From Castellaniella denitrificans (lineage in GTDB: Bacteria; Pseudomonadota; Gammaproteobacteria; Burkholderiales; Burkholderiaceae_B): a DNA stretch of 64,000 nucleotides. Each line of letters begins with the position of its first letter. The stretch's first letter is position 1. The position numbers were made by a program, and so were the translations under genes. The notes beneath the pieces were generated by a model. The model saw only the letters and a program-made list of their open reading frames with translations. It did not search any database and was not told the origin of the DNA. The DNA lies in assembly GCF_027214045.1 (NCBI RefSeq), contig NZ_JAPWHE010000001.1, positions 809,482 through 873,481 on the forward strand, in the 5' to 3' direction. Shown piece after piece: positions 45,701-56,706 of this stretch.

Positions 45701-47111
45701 GCGTATAGCCGCCGCCCAGCGCGGCGATCAGTTGCGCCGAGGCCGTCAGCCGCTCGGCGCGAACGTCCAGGGCGGTCTGTTCGGCGCTCAGGGCGCTGGT
45801 CTGGGCCTGGACCACGCTCAGGTAGTCCACCAGGCCGGCCCGGTATTGATTGGTGACCTGTCGCAGGGTCTCGCGCGCCGCCGCCAGCGCCCGGTCCCGG
45901 GCGACCTGCTCCTCGGCCAGCGCCTGCGACTGGACCAGGGCATCCTCGACCTCGCGCAGGGCATCCAGGACGGTCTTGCGATAAGCCGCCGCCTGGGCGT
46001 CATAGGCCGCGCGGGCGGAGGCCGCGGCGGCGGCGCGCGCGCCGCCGTCGAACAGGCTCATCGCCAGGGTCGGCCCCAGCGTCCAGAAACGCGCGGGCGT
46101 CATGATCCAGGAAGCGAACTCCGCCGCCCGGTAGCCCCCCTGGGCGCTCAGGGTCAGGTCGGGAAACCAGGCGGCCTGCGCCACGCCGATGCGCGCATTG
46201 GCTTGCGCCGCGCGCCGTTCCGCGCCCGCGACGTCGGGACGGCGCAGCAACAAGGCCGAAGGCACGCCCACCGGAACCTCGGGCACCGTCGGCAGACCGG
46301 GGCCGTCCGCCAGGCGGAAGCGCCCCGGCACCTGACCCAGCAACACGGCAATGGCGTGAATCCGCTGCTGGCGCTGCCAGCCCAGACGGATGCGCTGGGC
46401 GCGGGCCTGATCCAGTTGCACGGAGGCCGCCGCCACGTCGGCCGGAGACGCCACGCCCGCCGCCAGGCGGTTGCGCGTCATCTCCAGCGCGCGCGCATAT
46501 TCGTCCAGTGTGCGGGCCAGCAAGTCGTCCTGACGCTGGCTGGCCCGCACACCGAAATAGGCTTGCGCCAAGGTGGAGCGCAGGCTCAGGCGCATGGCCT
46601 CCAGGTCGGCGGCGCTGGCCTGCTCTCCGGCCCGGGCCGCTTCCACGTCGCGCCGCACACGGCCCCACAGATCGACTTCCCAACTGGCGGTGGCCGACAG
46701 GCTGTAAGTATTGGCGGGGTTGCCCGCCCTGGACACGCCCTGCCCCTCCCGGGTCGCGGCGCCCGACACCCCCAGCGTCGGGAACAGGCCCGCACGCGAC
46801 GCATCCAGGGCGGCGCGGGCTTCGCGGAACCGGGCCTCGGCCTGGGCCAGATCCAGATTCCCCTGGGGCATCCGGCGCATCAGTTCGTCCAGCACCGCGT
46901 CGCCGAACAAGGTCCACCAGTCGGAGGGCAATGCGCGCGGCGGGGTGTCGGCCGGCATCCAGCGGCCTTCCGGCGCGTGGGCATAGGTCGCCCCGACGTC
47001 CTGGACGGGTCGCCGGTAATCGGGGCCGACGGCGCAGGCCGACAGGGCCAGGGCCGCCACGATGGCCAGCAGCACGCGCACGGCGGGGCGCGTGGACACA
47101 CAATCAGCCAT
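45693..47111 (-). CDS. RND efflux outer-membrane channel lipoprotein (NodT/OprM family)
   Basis: TolC-like exit duct of 472 residues from ATG 47111. The signal peptide ends in a lipobox (ALSACAVGPDYRRP), and the mature protein has the usual duplicated helical repeat (ARFREARAALDASRAGLFPTL; AGLVDYLSVVQAQTSALSAEQ). It starts 8 bases before the stop of the second pump gene, so it is the last gene of the efflux operon. Confidence 0.93.
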   Translation of the reverse strand: MADCVSTRPAVRVLLAIVAALALSACAVGPDYRRPVQDVGATYAHAPEGRWMPADTPPRALPSDWWTLFGDAVLDELMRRMPQGNLDLAQAEARFREARAALDASRAGLFPTLGVSGAATREGQGVSRAGNPANTYSLSATASWEVDLWGRVRRDVEAARAGEQASAADLEAMRLSLRSTLAQAYFGVRASQRQDDLLARTLDEYARALEMTRNRLAAGVASPADVAAASVQLDQARAQRIRLGWQRQQRIHAIAVLLGQVPGRFRLADGPGLPTVPEVPVGVPSALLLRRPDVAGAERRAAQANARIGVAQAAWFPDLTLSAQGGYRAAEFASWIMTPARFWTLGPTLAMSLFDGGARAAAAASARAAYDAQAAAYRKTVLDALREVEDALVQSQALAEEQVARDRALAAARETLRQVTNQYRAGLVDYLSVVQAQTSALSAEQTALDVRAERLTASAQLIAALGGGYTPS

Positions 47112-50100
47112 GAGGGGCAGGCTCCTGTTGCGGCGAAGGGGCGGCACGACGGCGGGATCCACGCAGACGATCCAGGCTCAGGTAAACGACGGGCGTAGTG
47201 TAGAGCGTGAGCACCTGACTGACCAACAGACCGCCGAAGATCGTCAGACCCAGGGGCTGGCGCATCTCCACCCCGGCCCCCGTGGCCAGCAGCAGCGGCA
47301 GCGCGCCCAGCATGGCCGACAGCGTGGTCATCAGGATCGGACGCAGGCGGGCCAGGCAGGCGCGGTAGATGGCCTCGCGCGGATCGAGGCCCTCGCAGCG
47401 CTGCGCCTGCAGGGCGAAGTCCACCATCATGATGGCGTTCTTCTTGACGATGCCGATCAGCAGGAAGACGCCGATCAGCGCAATCAGGGTGAATTCCATG
47501 TCCGCCAGCCGCAGGGCCAGCAAGGCGCCGATCCCTGCAGAGGGCAGTGTGGACAGGATGGTGACCGGATGGATGGTGCTTTCGTACAGCATGCCCAGCA
47601 CCAGGTACATGGCCGCCAGCGCCGCCACCAGCATCCAGGGCTGCTGCGCCACCGCGTCGCGCATCATGCTGGCGCTCTGGTCGAGCCCCGCCTGGAGTTC
47701 CTGCGTCGGCAGGCCGATGCGCGCCACGGCCCGGTCGATGGCCGTCAGCGCCTGATCCAGGGATACCCCTGGCGCCAGACCGAAGGACACCGAATCGGCC
47801 GCCAGCAGGCCCTCGTGGTGGACCGAGCGCGGCGCGGTGCCCTCGGTGATCCGGGTGAAGGCCGTCAGGGGGATGCGCTCGCCGGCGGCGTTGAGCACGC
47901 CCAGTGCCCGCAGGGAATGCAGATCGCGGGCGTACTGGGATTGCACCGCCATGACGACGTGATACTGGTTCAGCGCGCCGTACAGCACGGCCGCCTGCCG
48001 CTGGCTGAAGGCGTTGTTCAGCACCCCCGCCAGATCCGCCATCTGCACGCCCAGCCGCCGCGCGGCGTCCCGATCGACGACCAGTTCCACCCGGCGCCCC
48101 TTGTCCTCGACGTCGTCGTCCACATCGACCAGCTCGGGCAGCGCGGCCAGGACATTGCGCACGCGCGGCAGCCACTGGCTCAGCAACGCCAGGTCGCTGC
48201 CCATCAACATATAGGAATAGGAGCCCGCCCGCGAAGAGTGGCCCACGAAGATGTCCTGCTGCGGCACCAGGAACATGCGCGCCCCGGGCGTGTGCTCGAA
48301 ACGGGGCCGCAGGCGGTCGACGACGTCGCTGGCGCTGGCCGTGCGCTCGCTCAGCGGCTTGAGCTGCACCTGGATGAAACTGGAGTTGCTGCCGCCCCGT
48401 CCGCCGGCGTAGGCGGTAACGGTGTCCACCGCCGGATCGGCCAGCAGTGCGCGGCGGAACGCGTCCAACCGGACCTGGGTCTCGTCGAAGGACATGCCGG
48501 TATCCACGCGGAAGAAACCGAGCAATTGCCCCGTATCCTGTTGCGGGAAAAACCCTTTGGGAATACTGGCGTACAGATAGACGTTCACGCCGATCGTGGC
48601 CACGAGCAAAAGCAGGACGATGCGCCCATGGTCCAGGGACCAGCGCAGGGACCGCCTGTAGGCGGCCTCGCCCGCCTGGCCGCAACGGCTCAGCCATCGC
48701 CGCAGCAGGCCCCGTGGCGGCGGTTCGTGCGCGGCCGGCGCGCGCAGCAGGCGCGCCGCCATGACCGGGGTCAGCGTCACCGACACCAGCAGCGACACCA
48801 CGATGGCCACCGACAGGGTAACGGCGAACTCCTTGAACAACCGCCCCACCAGACCGCCCACCAGCCACAAGGGAATGAAGACGGCGATCAGCGACAGGCT
48901 CATGGCCAACACGGTGAAGCCGACCTCGGTCACGCCGCGCAGGGCGGCACGCGCCGGGCGCATGCCGCGCCCGATGTAGCGCATGATGTTTTCCAGCACC
49001 ACGATGGCATCGTCCACGACGAAGCCGGTGGCCACGATCAGGGCCATCAGGGAAATCGTATTGAGGGTGAAGCCGAACCACCACATCACGCTGAAAGTGC
49101 TGACCAGCGAGACCGGCACGGCCACGGCCGGGATCAGGGCGGCGCGCCAGTCACCCAGAAAGACCAGCACCACGGCCACGACCAGCACGACCGACAGCAC
49201 CAGGGTCAGCTCGGCCTCGGACAGCGAGGCCCGGATGCTGGGCGTACGGTCCTGGGCCACGGCCAGGCGCACCCGATCGGGCAGCAGCGACTGGAATGCC
49301 GGCAGCAGCGCGCGGATGGCATCGACGGTCTCGATGATGTTGGCGTCGGCCTGTCGGCGGATGATCAGCAGCACGGCGGGACGGTCGTTGAAATAACCGA
49401 CCTGATTGGTGTCCTCGACCGAATCCTCGATGCGCGCCACGTCGCTCAGCCGCACGGGGCGGCCGTCGCGCCATGCCACGATCAGAGGCGCGTAGTCGGC
49501 GGCCTTGCGCAACTGCCCGTCGGAATGGATCTGCCACTGGGTATCGCCGCGCCGCGCCAGCCCGCCCGGCTTGAGCGAGTTCACGTCCTGCAGGACCTGG
49601 CGCACGCGGTCCAGCGGGATTCCCATGGACTCCAGCGCCCGCGGGTTCACCAGCACGCGCACGGCCGGCAACGAACTGCCCCCCAGCGTCACCTGCCCCA
49701 CCCCGTTGACCTGGGCCAGCTTCTGCGCCAGCACGGTGGACGCCAGGTCGTAGAGCTCGCCGCGCGTGGCAGTGTCCGAAGTCAACGCCAGCGTCATGAT
49801 GGGCGAAGACGAAGAGTTCACCTTGCGGTAGGTGGGGTTGTCACGCATGCCCGAGGGCAGCATGGGCCGCGCAGCGTTGATGGCTGCCTGGACATCGCGC
49901 GCCGCACTGTTGATGTCCCGGTCGAGATCGAACACCAGGACAATCGTGGTCTGGCCCTCTCTGCTGCGCGAGTTCATGCTGTCCAGCCCCGCAATCGCGC
50001 CCAGCGACTGCTCCAGGGGCATGGCAACGCTGGAGGCCATGGTCTCGGGGCTGGCCCCCGGCAGCGAGGCCGAGACCATGATCATCGGGAGATCCACCTG

Positions 50101-50214
50101 CGGCAATGGAGCCACCGGCAAGAAACGCAGCGCCAGCGCCCCGGCCAAAGCCAGCGCCAGGCACAGAAGCGATGTGCCCACCGGCCGCTGCAGGAACAGG
50201 GCAAAGAACCGCAT
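47104..50214 (-). CDS. RND efflux pump subunit (MdtC/MuxC type)
   Basis: Proton-driven inner-membrane exporter, 1036 residues from ATG 50214. AGGTGG lies just before this ATG, and the resulting MRFFALFLQRPVGTSLL matches MdtC-type N-termini; a GTG at 50223 is an alternative. Twelve helices with two large periplasmic loops are expected. The proton-relay aspartates in helix 4 ([14 protein letters not shown]) and FIPLWLVGGLVGRLFKEFAVTL are visible. It works as a heterotrimer with the neighbouring MdtB-type subunit. Confidence 0.93.
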   Translation of the reverse strand: MRFFALFLQRPVGTSLLCLALALAGALALRFLPVAPLPQVDLPMIMVSASLPGASPETMASSVAMPLEQSLGAIAGLDSMNSRSREGQTTIVLVFDLDRDINSAARDVQAAINAARPMLPSGMRDNPTYRKVNSSSSPIMTLALTSDTATRGELYDLASTVLAQKLAQVNGVGQVTLGGSSLPAVRVLVNPRALESMGIPLDRVRQVLQDVNSLKPGGLARRGDTQWQIHSDGQLRKAADYAPLIVAWRDGRPVRLSDVARIEDSVEDTNQVGYFNDRPAVLLIIRRQADANIIETVDAIRALLPAFQSLLPDRVRLAVAQDRTPSIRASLSEAELTLVLSVVLVVAVVLVFLGDWRAALIPAVAVPVSLVSTFSVMWWFGFTLNTISLMALIVATGFVVDDAIVVLENIMRYIGRGMRPARAALRGVTEVGFTVLAMSLSLIAVFIPLWLVGGLVGRLFKEFAVTLSVAIVVSLLVSVTLTPVMAARLLRAPAAHEPPPRGLLRRWLSRCGQAGEAAYRRSLRWSLDHGRIVLLLLVATIGVNVYLYASIPKGFFPQQDTGQLLGFFRVDTGMSFDETQVRLDAFRRALLADPAVDTVTAYAGGRGGSNSSFIQVQLKPLSERTASASDVVDRLRPRFEHTPGARMFLVPQQDIFVGHSSRAGSYSYMLMGSDLALLSQWLPRVRNVLAALPELVDVDDDVEDKGRRVELVVDRDAARRLGVQMADLAGVLNNAFSQRQAAVLYGALNQYHVVMAVQSQYARDLHSLRALGVLNAAGERIPLTAFTRITEGTAPRSVHHEGLLAADSVSFGLAPGVSLDQALTAIDRAVARIGLPTQELQAGLDQSASMMRDAVAQQPWMLVAALAAMYLVLGMLYESTIHPVTILSTLPSAGIGALLALRLADMEFTLIALIGVFLLIGIVKKNAIMMVDFALQAQRCEGLDPREAIYRACLARLRPILMTTLSAMLGALPLLLATGAGVEMRQPLGLTIFGGLLVSQVLTLYTTPVVYLSLDRLRGSRRRAAPSPQQEPAPHG

Positions 50215-50215
50215 G

Positions 50216-53200
50216 TCAGCCACCTACCGCACGCCGACGCCCCAGTCGTTCGAACAACAGGTAGATCACGGGCGTGGTGAACAGTGTCAACACCTGGCTG
50301 CACAGCAGCCCGCCCACCATGGCCAGGCCAAGCGGCTGGCGCAGTTCCGCGCCTGATCCCGCAGCCAGCATCAGTGGGATGGCGCCAAAAAAAGCGGCCA
50401 GGGTCGTCATCAGAATGGGGCGAAAACGCAGCAGGGCCGCCTCGTGAATCGCGGCCTGAGGCCCCAGGCCGCGCTCGCGCTGGGCGTCCAGCGCGAAATC
50501 GATCATCAGGATGGCGTTCTTCTTGACGATCCCGATCAGCAGGATGATGCCGATCACGCCGATCATGTCCAGGTTCGCGCCGCCCAGCCACAGCGCCAAC
50601 AGCGCCCCGATGGCCGCCGAAGGCAGCGTGGACAGGATGGTGACCGGATGGATCAGGCTTTCATACAGCACGCCCAGCACGATGTACATGGTCACGACGG
50701 CCGCCAGCAACAGCCACAGCGTGCTGGACAGCGAAGCCTGGAAAGCCCGGGCCGCGCCCTGGAAGCGGATCTCGACCGAGTCCGGCACGCCCAGCGCCGC
50801 GCGTGCCGACTCGACGGCCCGCACGGCGTCGGACAGGGCGGTGCCCGGCGTCAGGCCGAACGACACGGTGGCGGCCGGGAACTGATCCAGGCGCTGCACG
50901 GCCAGGCGCGCCAGCCCGGGCTCGAAGCGCGCCACGGTGGACAAGGGCGTGACTCCGCCCGAGGCCGTCGGCACGTGCAGGCGCCGCAGCGCCGCGGGGC
51001 CGCCGTCGAGCAGGTCCGCATCGGCCTCCAGCACCACCCGGTACTGGGCCGACTGGGTGTAGATCGTGGAAATCAGGCGCTGGCCGAAAGCGTCGTACAG
51101 GGCATCGTCGATCGAGGCCTGAGTGACGCCCAAACGAGCCGCCGCGTCGCGATCCACCACCACGGCCAGCGCCAGGCCGCGATCCTGAAGATCGCCGGCC
51201 ACGTCGCGCAGTTGCGGCAGCGCGTGCAGGGCATCCACCAGCCGGGGGGTCCATTCGGCCAGCGCGGCCTCGTCCGGGCTGGCCAGCGTCATCTGGAACT
51301 GGGCGCGGCTGACCTGATCCTCGACCGACAGTTCCTGCACCGGCTGCAACCAGGCCTCCAGGCCCACGACCCGCCTCAAGGCCGCCTGCAGGCGTGCGAT
51401 CACGATGTCCGCCCGGTCCCGGCGTTCGTTCAGCGGTTTGAGCGTGATCTGCAGACGGCCGGTGTTCAGCGTGGCATTGTCGCCGTCGATGCCGATGAAG
51501 GATGCCACCGAATCCACGGCCGGATCGGCCTGCACCCGCTCGACGGCCTGCCGCTGCAGGCGGTCCATGACCTGGAACGAGGCCGACTGCGGTCCCTGCG
51601 TGATGGCCTGCACCATCCCCGTGTCCTGCTGCGGGAAGAAGCCCTTGGGGATGGCGACGTACAGGCTCGCCGTGACGCCCAGCGTCGCCAGGAACGCCCA
51701 CAGGGTCGCACGCTGGTGCGCCAGCACCCAGGTCAGCCACCGGTCGTAGGCGGCGATCAGCCTGTCCATCAACACCCCTGTGCCTCGCAGGAAAGGACCG
51801 TGCCGCTCTTCGGATTCCGGTCTCAGCATGCGCGCGCACATCATGGGCGTGAGCGTCAGGGAGATCAGCAGCGACAGCAGGATGGCGACGGCCAGGGTGA
51901 CGGCGAACTCGCGGAACAGACGCCCGACCACGTCGCCCATGAACAGCAGCGGGATCAGCACCGCGATCAGCGACAGGGTCAGCGACACCAGGGTGAAGCC
52001 GATCTGCCTGGCCCCGCGCAGCGCGGCCGCCATCGCGGTTTCGCCTTCCTCGATATGGCGGGCGATGTTCTCGATCATGACGATGGCATCGTCCACCACG
52101 AAACCGGTGGCGATGGTCAGGGCCATCAGGGTCAGGTTGTTGATGCTGAACCCCAGCAGTGCCATCAGGGCGAAGGTCCCGACCAGGGACAAGGGAACCA
52201 CCACGCCGGGAATCAGGGTGGCGCGCCAGGTCCGCAGGAACACAAAGGTCACCGCCACCACCAGGGCGATGGCCAGCAGCATCTCGATCTGCACATGGGC
52301 CACCGAGTCGCGGATCGTGCGCGTGCGGTCCGACGCCACCCGCAGATCCACGCCGGTGGGCAACGTGGCCCGCAGGCCGGGCAGCAAGGCCCGGACGCGA
52401 TCCACCACCTCGATCACATTGGCGCCCGGCTGGCGCTGGATGTTCAGGAGGATGGCCGGCGTGCGGCCGAACCAGGCGGCCTGGTCGCGGTTCTCCGCCG
52501 CGCGGCGCACCTGCGACACGTCACCCAGCCGAAGCGGCGCGCCATTTTCGTACGCCAGGATCAGGCGCTCGTATTCGGCCGGATCCTTGAGCTGGTCGTT
52601 GACGCTGATGGTGATCGAGCGCTGCGGTCCGTCCAGATTGCCCTTGGGCTGGTTGACGTTGGACTGGTTCACGGCCTTGCGCACGTCGGCCAGCGTCAGG
52701 CCATGCGCCGCCAGCGCCTGCGGATCGACCTGGATGCGCACGGCCGGCCGCTGGCCGCCCGCCACGCTGACCAGCCCCACGCCGCTGATCTGGGACAGCT
52801 TCTGCGCCACGCGCACCTCGATCAGGTCGCGCACCTGGGGCAGCGGCAGCGTGGGGGACGTCACCGCCAGGGTCATCACCGGGGCATCGGCCGGATTGAT
52901 CTTGCTGTAGATCGGCGGCGAAGGCATGTCCGGAGGCAGCAGATTCGAGGCCGCGTTGATGGCCGCCTGGACTTCCTGTTCGGCCACGTCCAGCGGCAGG
53001 CCCAGGTCAAAGCGCAGGGTAATGCGCGACGAGCCCCCCGAACTGGTGGACAGCATCTGCGACAGGCCCGGCATCTGTCCGAACTGACGCTCCAGCGGCG
53101 AAGTCACCAGCGCGGTCATGACATCCGGCCCGGCCCCCGGATACAGGGTGGTGACCTGGATGGTGGGAAAATCCACCTGGGGCAGCGCCGACACCGGCAA

Positions 53201-53293
53201 TTCGCGGTAAGCCAGCAGGCCCGCCAACGCCAGCGCGACCATCGCCAGGGTCGTGGCGACCGGCCGCAGGATGAACAGGCGCGACAGGTTCAC
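50216..53293 (-). CDS. RND efflux pump subunit (MdtB/MuxB type)
   Basis: First of two pump subunits, 1025 residues. GTG start at 53293 overlaps the adaptor stop as GTGA. The helix-4 aspartates ([14 protein letters not shown]), [38 protein letters not shown] and the C-terminal [18 protein letters not shown] repeat are typical. Presence of two different pump genes in one operon points to the MdtABC/MuxABC class, which exports hydrophobic or anionic drugs and bile-salt-like compounds. Confidence 0.93.
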   Translation of the reverse strand: MNLSRLFILRPVATTLAMVALALAGLLAYRELPVSALPQVDFPTIQVTTLYPGAGPDVMTALVTSPLERQFGQMPGLSQMLSTSSGGSSRITLRFDLGLPLDVAEQEVQAAINAASNLLPPDMPSPPIYSKINPADAPVMTLAVTSPTLPLPQVRDLIEVRVAQKLSQISGVGLVSVAGGQRPAVRIQVDPQALAAHGLTLADVRKAVNQSNVNQPKGNLDGPQRSITISVNDQLKDPAEYERLILAYENGAPLRLGDVSQVRRAAENRDQAAWFGRTPAILLNIQRQPGANVIEVVDRVRALLPGLRATLPTGVDLRVASDRTRTIRDSVAHVQIEMLLAIALVVAVTFVFLRTWRATLIPGVVVPLSLVGTFALMALLGFSINNLTLMALTIATGFVVDDAIVMIENIARHIEEGETAMAAALRGARQIGFTLVSLTLSLIAVLIPLLFMGDVVGRLFREFAVTLAVAILLSLLISLTLTPMMCARMLRPESEERHGPFLRGTGVLMDRLIAAYDRWLTWVLAHQRATLWAFLATLGVTASLYVAIPKGFFPQQDTGMVQAITQGPQSASFQVMDRLQRQAVERVQADPAVDSVASFIGIDGDNATLNTGRLQITLKPLNERRDRADIVIARLQAALRRVVGLEAWLQPVQELSVEDQVSRAQFQMTLASPDEAALAEWTPRLVDALHALPQLRDVAGDLQDRGLALAVVVDRDAAARLGVTQASIDDALYDAFGQRLISTIYTQSAQYRVVLEADADLLDGGPAALRRLHVPTASGGVTPLSTVARFEPGLARLAVQRLDQFPAATVSFGLTPGTALSDAVRAVESARAALGVPDSVEIRFQGAARAFQASLSSTLWLLLAAVVTMYIVLGVLYESLIHPVTILSTLPSAAIGALLALWLGGANLDMIGVIGIILLIGIVKKNAILMIDFALDAQRERGLGPQAAIHEAALLRFRPILMTTLAAFFGAIPLMLAAGSGAELRQPLGLAMVGGLLCSQVLTLFTTPVIYLLFERLGRRRAVGG

Positions 53294-54465
53294 GACACGG
53301 CGCCCGAGGCCTCGGGCACGACGATTTCCACATCGCTGCCGTCGCGCAAGCGGTCCGTGCCTTCGACCACCACCGTGTCGCCCGCCTGGATACCGGATTC
53401 GACCACCACCCGCTCGCCGTCATCCACCCCGGTCACGACCGGCACGACCCGGGCCTTGCGTTCGGCGTCCACGCGATAGACGTATTCGCCCTGCGAACTG
53501 CGCTGCACCGCCCTCAGAGGCAGGGTCACCCCATCCTGCACGCCCAGACGCAGGCGGACCTGGACGAACTGATTGGGGAAGAGGGACTCGTCGGCGTTGT
53601 CGAAACGGGCCTTGAGCCGGACGGTGCCGGTGGCCACATCGATCTGATTGTCCACCGCCACCAGGGTTCCGGTGGCCAGCGCCGTGCCCGCGACATCGCC
53701 GAACAGTTGCGTCCGCAGGCCGGGCTCGGCGCGGCGCGCCTCGAGCAGGTCCTGCAGGCGTGTTTGAGGAATGGAGAAGACCACATCGATCGGCCGGCTC
53801 TGCGTCAGCACGACCAGGCCGTCGGCGTCAGAGGCGCGGATCATGTTGCCCACATCGACCTTGCGCAGGCCCAGGCGGCCATCGACGGGCGCGCGGATCT
53901 CGGTGTAGCCCAATTGCAGCCGGGCGTCGTCCACCGCCGCCTGATCCGATTTCGCCTGCCCCTGGAGTTGGCGCACCAGGGCCCGCGCGGAATCCAGCTG
54001 CTGGCGGGCCACGGAATCCTGCTTGAACAATTGCTCGTAGCGGGCCAGGTCGCGGCGCGCCTGATCCAGCTGCGCGGCATGCTGCATCTGCTGGCCCAGG
54101 GCCTGGTCCAGCTGGATGCGGAAAGGCCTGGGATCGATCACCGCCAGCACGTCGCCGGCCCGCACGGTCTGGCCATCGGCGAAATCCACCGACTGCAGCG
54201 GGCCGTCCACACGCGAGCGGATGGTGACGGTCGCCAGCGGCGTGACAGTCCCCAGCGCCCGCACACTGCGATCGATCCGGCCGGACTCGGCACGCGCGAC
54301 GGACACCGGTGTCGCCTGCCCGCCCATCCGGAAACCCCGCCCGCCGGGCCCGTCGGCCGCGCCCGGCCAGAAATGCCACAGAACGAACGCCGCCACACCG
54401 CATGCCGCCATCCACACCAGAATCCTGCGGCGCGCCCACCAGGGCCGCGTCGTTGCGTTGGTCAT
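53290..54465 (-). CDS. RND efflux periplasmic adaptor (MdtA/MuxA type)
   Basis: Membrane-fusion protein of 391 residues anchored by an N-terminal helix ([21 protein letters not shown]). A barrel-sandwich hybrid ([33 protein letters not shown] ... [20 protein letters not shown]) encloses a helical hairpin (~95-165). It links the two pump subunits to the outer-membrane channel. First gene of the efflux set, 12 bases downstream of zapD, so it may share that transcript. Confidence 0.93.
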   Translation of the reverse strand: MTNATTRPWWARRRILVWMAACGVAAFVLWHFWPGAADGPGGRGFRMGGQATPVSVARAESGRIDRSVRALGTVTPLATVTIRSRVDGPLQSVDFADGQTVRAGDVLAVIDPRPFRIQLDQALGQQMQHAAQLDQARRDLARYEQLFKQDSVARQQLDSARALVRQLQGQAKSDQAAVDDARLQLGYTEIRAPVDGRLGLRKVDVGNMIRASDADGLVVLTQSRPIDVVFSIPQTRLQDLLEARRAEPGLRTQLFGDVAGTALATGTLVAVDNQIDVATGTVRLKARFDNADESLFPNQFVQVRLRLGVQDGVTLPLRAVQRSSQGEYVYRVDAERKARVVPVVTGVDDGERVVVESGIQAGDTVVVEGTDRLRDGSDVEIVVPEASGAVS

Positions 54466-54477
54466 GACGATGGAATC

Positions 54478-55230
54478 CTACAGATTGCAGCGGGCCAGGC
54501 GGAAGGCGATGTCGCGGCCGACCGGCTGGGGCTTGAGTTCGTTGTCCTGCGATGAAAAACGCACCCAGATGACGTACTTGTTGGCGCTGACTTCCGGGAA
54601 CACGCCCAGGGCCGGATCGACCCAGACACGCAGCAACTGGAAAGACTTGCCGCCCAGCATTTCCTGATAGGCGCCCTGGCCGGCCATTTGATCGCGTGCA
54701 TCGCCGGCATCACGCAGCAATTGCAGGATCAGGGCCATGGCCCGGTGCAGCGGCATCAACGGTTCGATCCAGCCACGCAGGTCGGCGACCCGCGTATCGG
54801 ATGGCTTGATCTGCCAGGAATAGTAGGAAGGCATGTCGACGGGCGAGGATCCGCCCGGCACCGTGATGCGCCCGCGCAGGCTGGCGAGCCATTCGTTGTC
54901 GCGCAAGCATTGGCCGATGCGGCCCTGCCCGGCGAGCGCCGCCGACACCGCCTGGATTTCCGTCAGGAGTTTGTCCAGCGTGACGCCGTCGACGCCGGGA
55001 TGCTCGCGCAACGCCGACAGCGCGGAACGGTGCCGGTCCATGTCCTGGAGCACGGCCGTACGGACGTCGGCGCGTTCACAGATGTCCAGCAGATCGAACA
55101 GCGTGGTCATGGCGATCTGATGGCAATGGGCGTCTTCGCCCCGGGCGAAGAAGAACAGGCGGTCGAACAGGTATTCGACCCTCAGCAGGGTGCGTACACG
55201 TTCATTACAGGGATACTCGTACAGAATCAC
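54478..55230 (-). CDS. zapD: Cell division protein ZapD
   Basis: FtsZ-bundling protein that stabilises the Z ring. A GTG start at 55230 (VILYEYPCNERVRTLLRVEYLF) fits the family N-terminus and gives 250 residues; TTG 55236 is possible. ITVPGGSSPVDMPSYYSWQ and KSFQLLRVWVDPALGVFPEVSANKYVIWVRF are characteristic. Lies 12 bases after coaE in the conserved pilD-coaE-zapD order. Confidence 0.93.
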   Translation of the reverse strand: MILYEYPCNERVRTLLRVEYLFDRLFFFARGEDAHCHQIAMTTLFDLLDICERADVRTAVLQDMDRHRSALSALREHPGVDGVTLDKLLTEIQAVSAALAGQGRIGQCLRDNEWLASLRGRITVPGGSSPVDMPSYYSWQIKPSDTRVADLRGWIEPLMPLHRAMALILQLLRDAGDARDQMAGQGAYQEMLGGKSFQLLRVWVDPALGVFPEVSANKYVIWVRFSSQDNELKPQPVGRDIAFRLARCNL

Positions 55231-55242
55231 GCGCAAAAGACC

Positions 55243-55875
55243 CTATCCATGAGTGGTGCGTCCATCCGTCGGCCGGGACGCGCGGTCGCACCAGGCCTGG
55301 TGAAGCAGGGAGACGTTCTGGCGCAGCGTGTCCAGATCGGTGGAGCCATCATTGACGATGACGTCGTCGGCAGCGGCCAGGCGATCCGCCCTGGATGCCT
55401 GAGCGGACATGATACGCTCAATGGTGTCGCGCGTCAGCCCGCTGCGCGCCCGCACCCGGCCCACCTGGGTCTCGGGATCGCAGTCCACCACGCAGACACG
55501 GTCCACCCGGTCGCGCCAGCGACCGGATTCGACCAGCAGCGGCACGACGAACACCAGGTAGCGCCCCCGCGCCCGTGCGGCCTGGTCGCGCACGGACCGG
55601 TCGATCATGGGATGAAGCACGGATTCAAGCCGCCGGCGGGCCGCCGGATCGGCGAAAACGCGGGCGCGCATCCAGTCCCGGTCCAACGCGCCGTCGGACC
55701 CGATCGCCTCCGTGCCGAAAGCGGCCCGCAGCGGTTCGATGGCCGCGCCGCCCGGCGCCGTCAGATCGTGGGCGATCCGGTCGGTGTCGATCACCGTCGC
55801 CCCCCATTCGGCCAGCCAGTCGGCCACTTTGGACTTGCCCGAGCCGATGCCCCCGGTCAGGCCGATGGAAAACAT
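55243..55875 (-). CDS. coaE: Dephospho-CoA kinase
   Basis: Phosphorylates dephospho-CoA in the last step of coenzyme A synthesis. The 210-residue protein opens with the P-loop GLTGGIGSGKS (5-15) and has IDTDRIAHDLTAPGG, HPMIDRSV and VVPLLVESGRW. Its start overlaps the pilD stop by 19 bases. The C-terminal tail is slightly longer than usual. Confidence 0.96.
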   Translation of the reverse strand: MFSIGLTGGIGSGKSKVADWLAEWGATVIDTDRIAHDLTAPGGAAIEPLRAAFGTEAIGSDGALDRDWMRARVFADPAARRRLESVLHPMIDRSVRDQAARARGRYLVFVVPLLVESGRWRDRVDRVCVVDCDPETQVGRVRARSGLTRDTIERIMSAQASRADRLAAADDVIVNDGSTDLDTLRQNVSLLHQAWCDRASRPTDGRTTHG

Positions 55876-56654
55876 GGCATCTCCGCATGATGATTCGGAA
55901 TCATGACTGTACCGCAAGCCCGCATCGCCAGCGGGGCCAGCACCCATGCGGCGGCCGCCAGGGCGATGCAGGGCCCGAAAGGATAGGGCCGCCGCCAGCC
56001 GCCACGCCGCCCCAGGCCGCCGAACAGCCCCAGCACGCAGGCAAGCCAGAGGATGCCGGCGGCGGCTTCCAGCCCGAGCCAGCCCGACAGCGCCGCCAGG
56101 CACTTCACGTCGCCGCCGCCGAAACCATCCCGTCCGCGCAGATGGCGATACAGCCATGCCATGCCGGCCAGGCCCGCCCAGGCCAGGACGGAAGCGATGA
56201 CGGCGGACATGGGATTCCGGGCACCCAGCAGCCAGCCGGCCGCCATCAGCGGCAAGGTGAGCGCGTCCGGCAGGAGACCACTGCGCGTATCGATCCAGGC
56301 CAGCGCGGCCAGGACGATCGCCAGCGGCGCGAGCCCGGGGGCGCCTGCGGCGGCCAGCAGCCCCGCCACCAAGCCCAACAGCACCGCCATCGATCCATCC
56401 CGGGCTGGCCGCCAGGGCCGCGACGGAGCATCCACCGCCGCGGCCCAGAGCGTGCGCGCCGTGGCTGGCGCGCCGGCCGCCAGGCGCGCCGCGTAGGCCT
56501 CGGCCCAACGTACCAGGAAGACACCCGCGCCCGCGCCCGCCGCCGCGTTCAACCCGTACGCGCCCCAGCCAGCCGCGCCCTGCGCGGCGGCGGCCAGGAT
56601 CGCCAACCCCTGGAACGCACCGTCCGCCCACCCGGCCATTGCGCCGCTCCCCAT
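55857..56654 (-). CDS. pilD: Prepilin peptidase-like protein (PilD/A24 family), N-terminal domain degenerate
   Basis: Membrane aspartic peptidase type, 265 residues from ATG 56654, which has GGGGGG 7 bases before it. The peptidase half keeps both aspartate sites: IDTRSGLLPDALTLPL and the GGGD of FGGGDVKCLAAL. The N-terminal ~90 residues are Ala/Gly-rich and lack the GSFLNV segment and paired CxxC zinc cysteines of bifunctional PilD, so methylation activity is probably absent. pilB and pilC, which usually precede it, are not present upstream. It may serve another secretion system, or be decaying. Confidence 0.72.
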   Translation of the reverse strand: MGSGAMAGWADGAFQGLAILAAAAQGAAGWGAYGLNAAAGAGAGVFLVRWAEAYAARLAAGAPATARTLWAAAVDAPSRPWRPARDGSMAVLLGLVAGLLAAAGAPGLAPLAIVLAALAWIDTRSGLLPDALTLPLMAAGWLLGARNPMSAVIASVLAWAGLAGMAWLYRHLRGRDGFGGGDVKCLAALSGWLGLEAAAGILWLACVLGLFGGLGRRGGWRRPYPFGPCIALAAAAWVLAPLAMRACGTVMIPNHHAEMPCFPSA

Positions 56655-56706
56655 CGCCAAGCCCCCCTCAAATGCGTAGAATGGCGGCTTCACGATCCTG
56701 TCTGTC

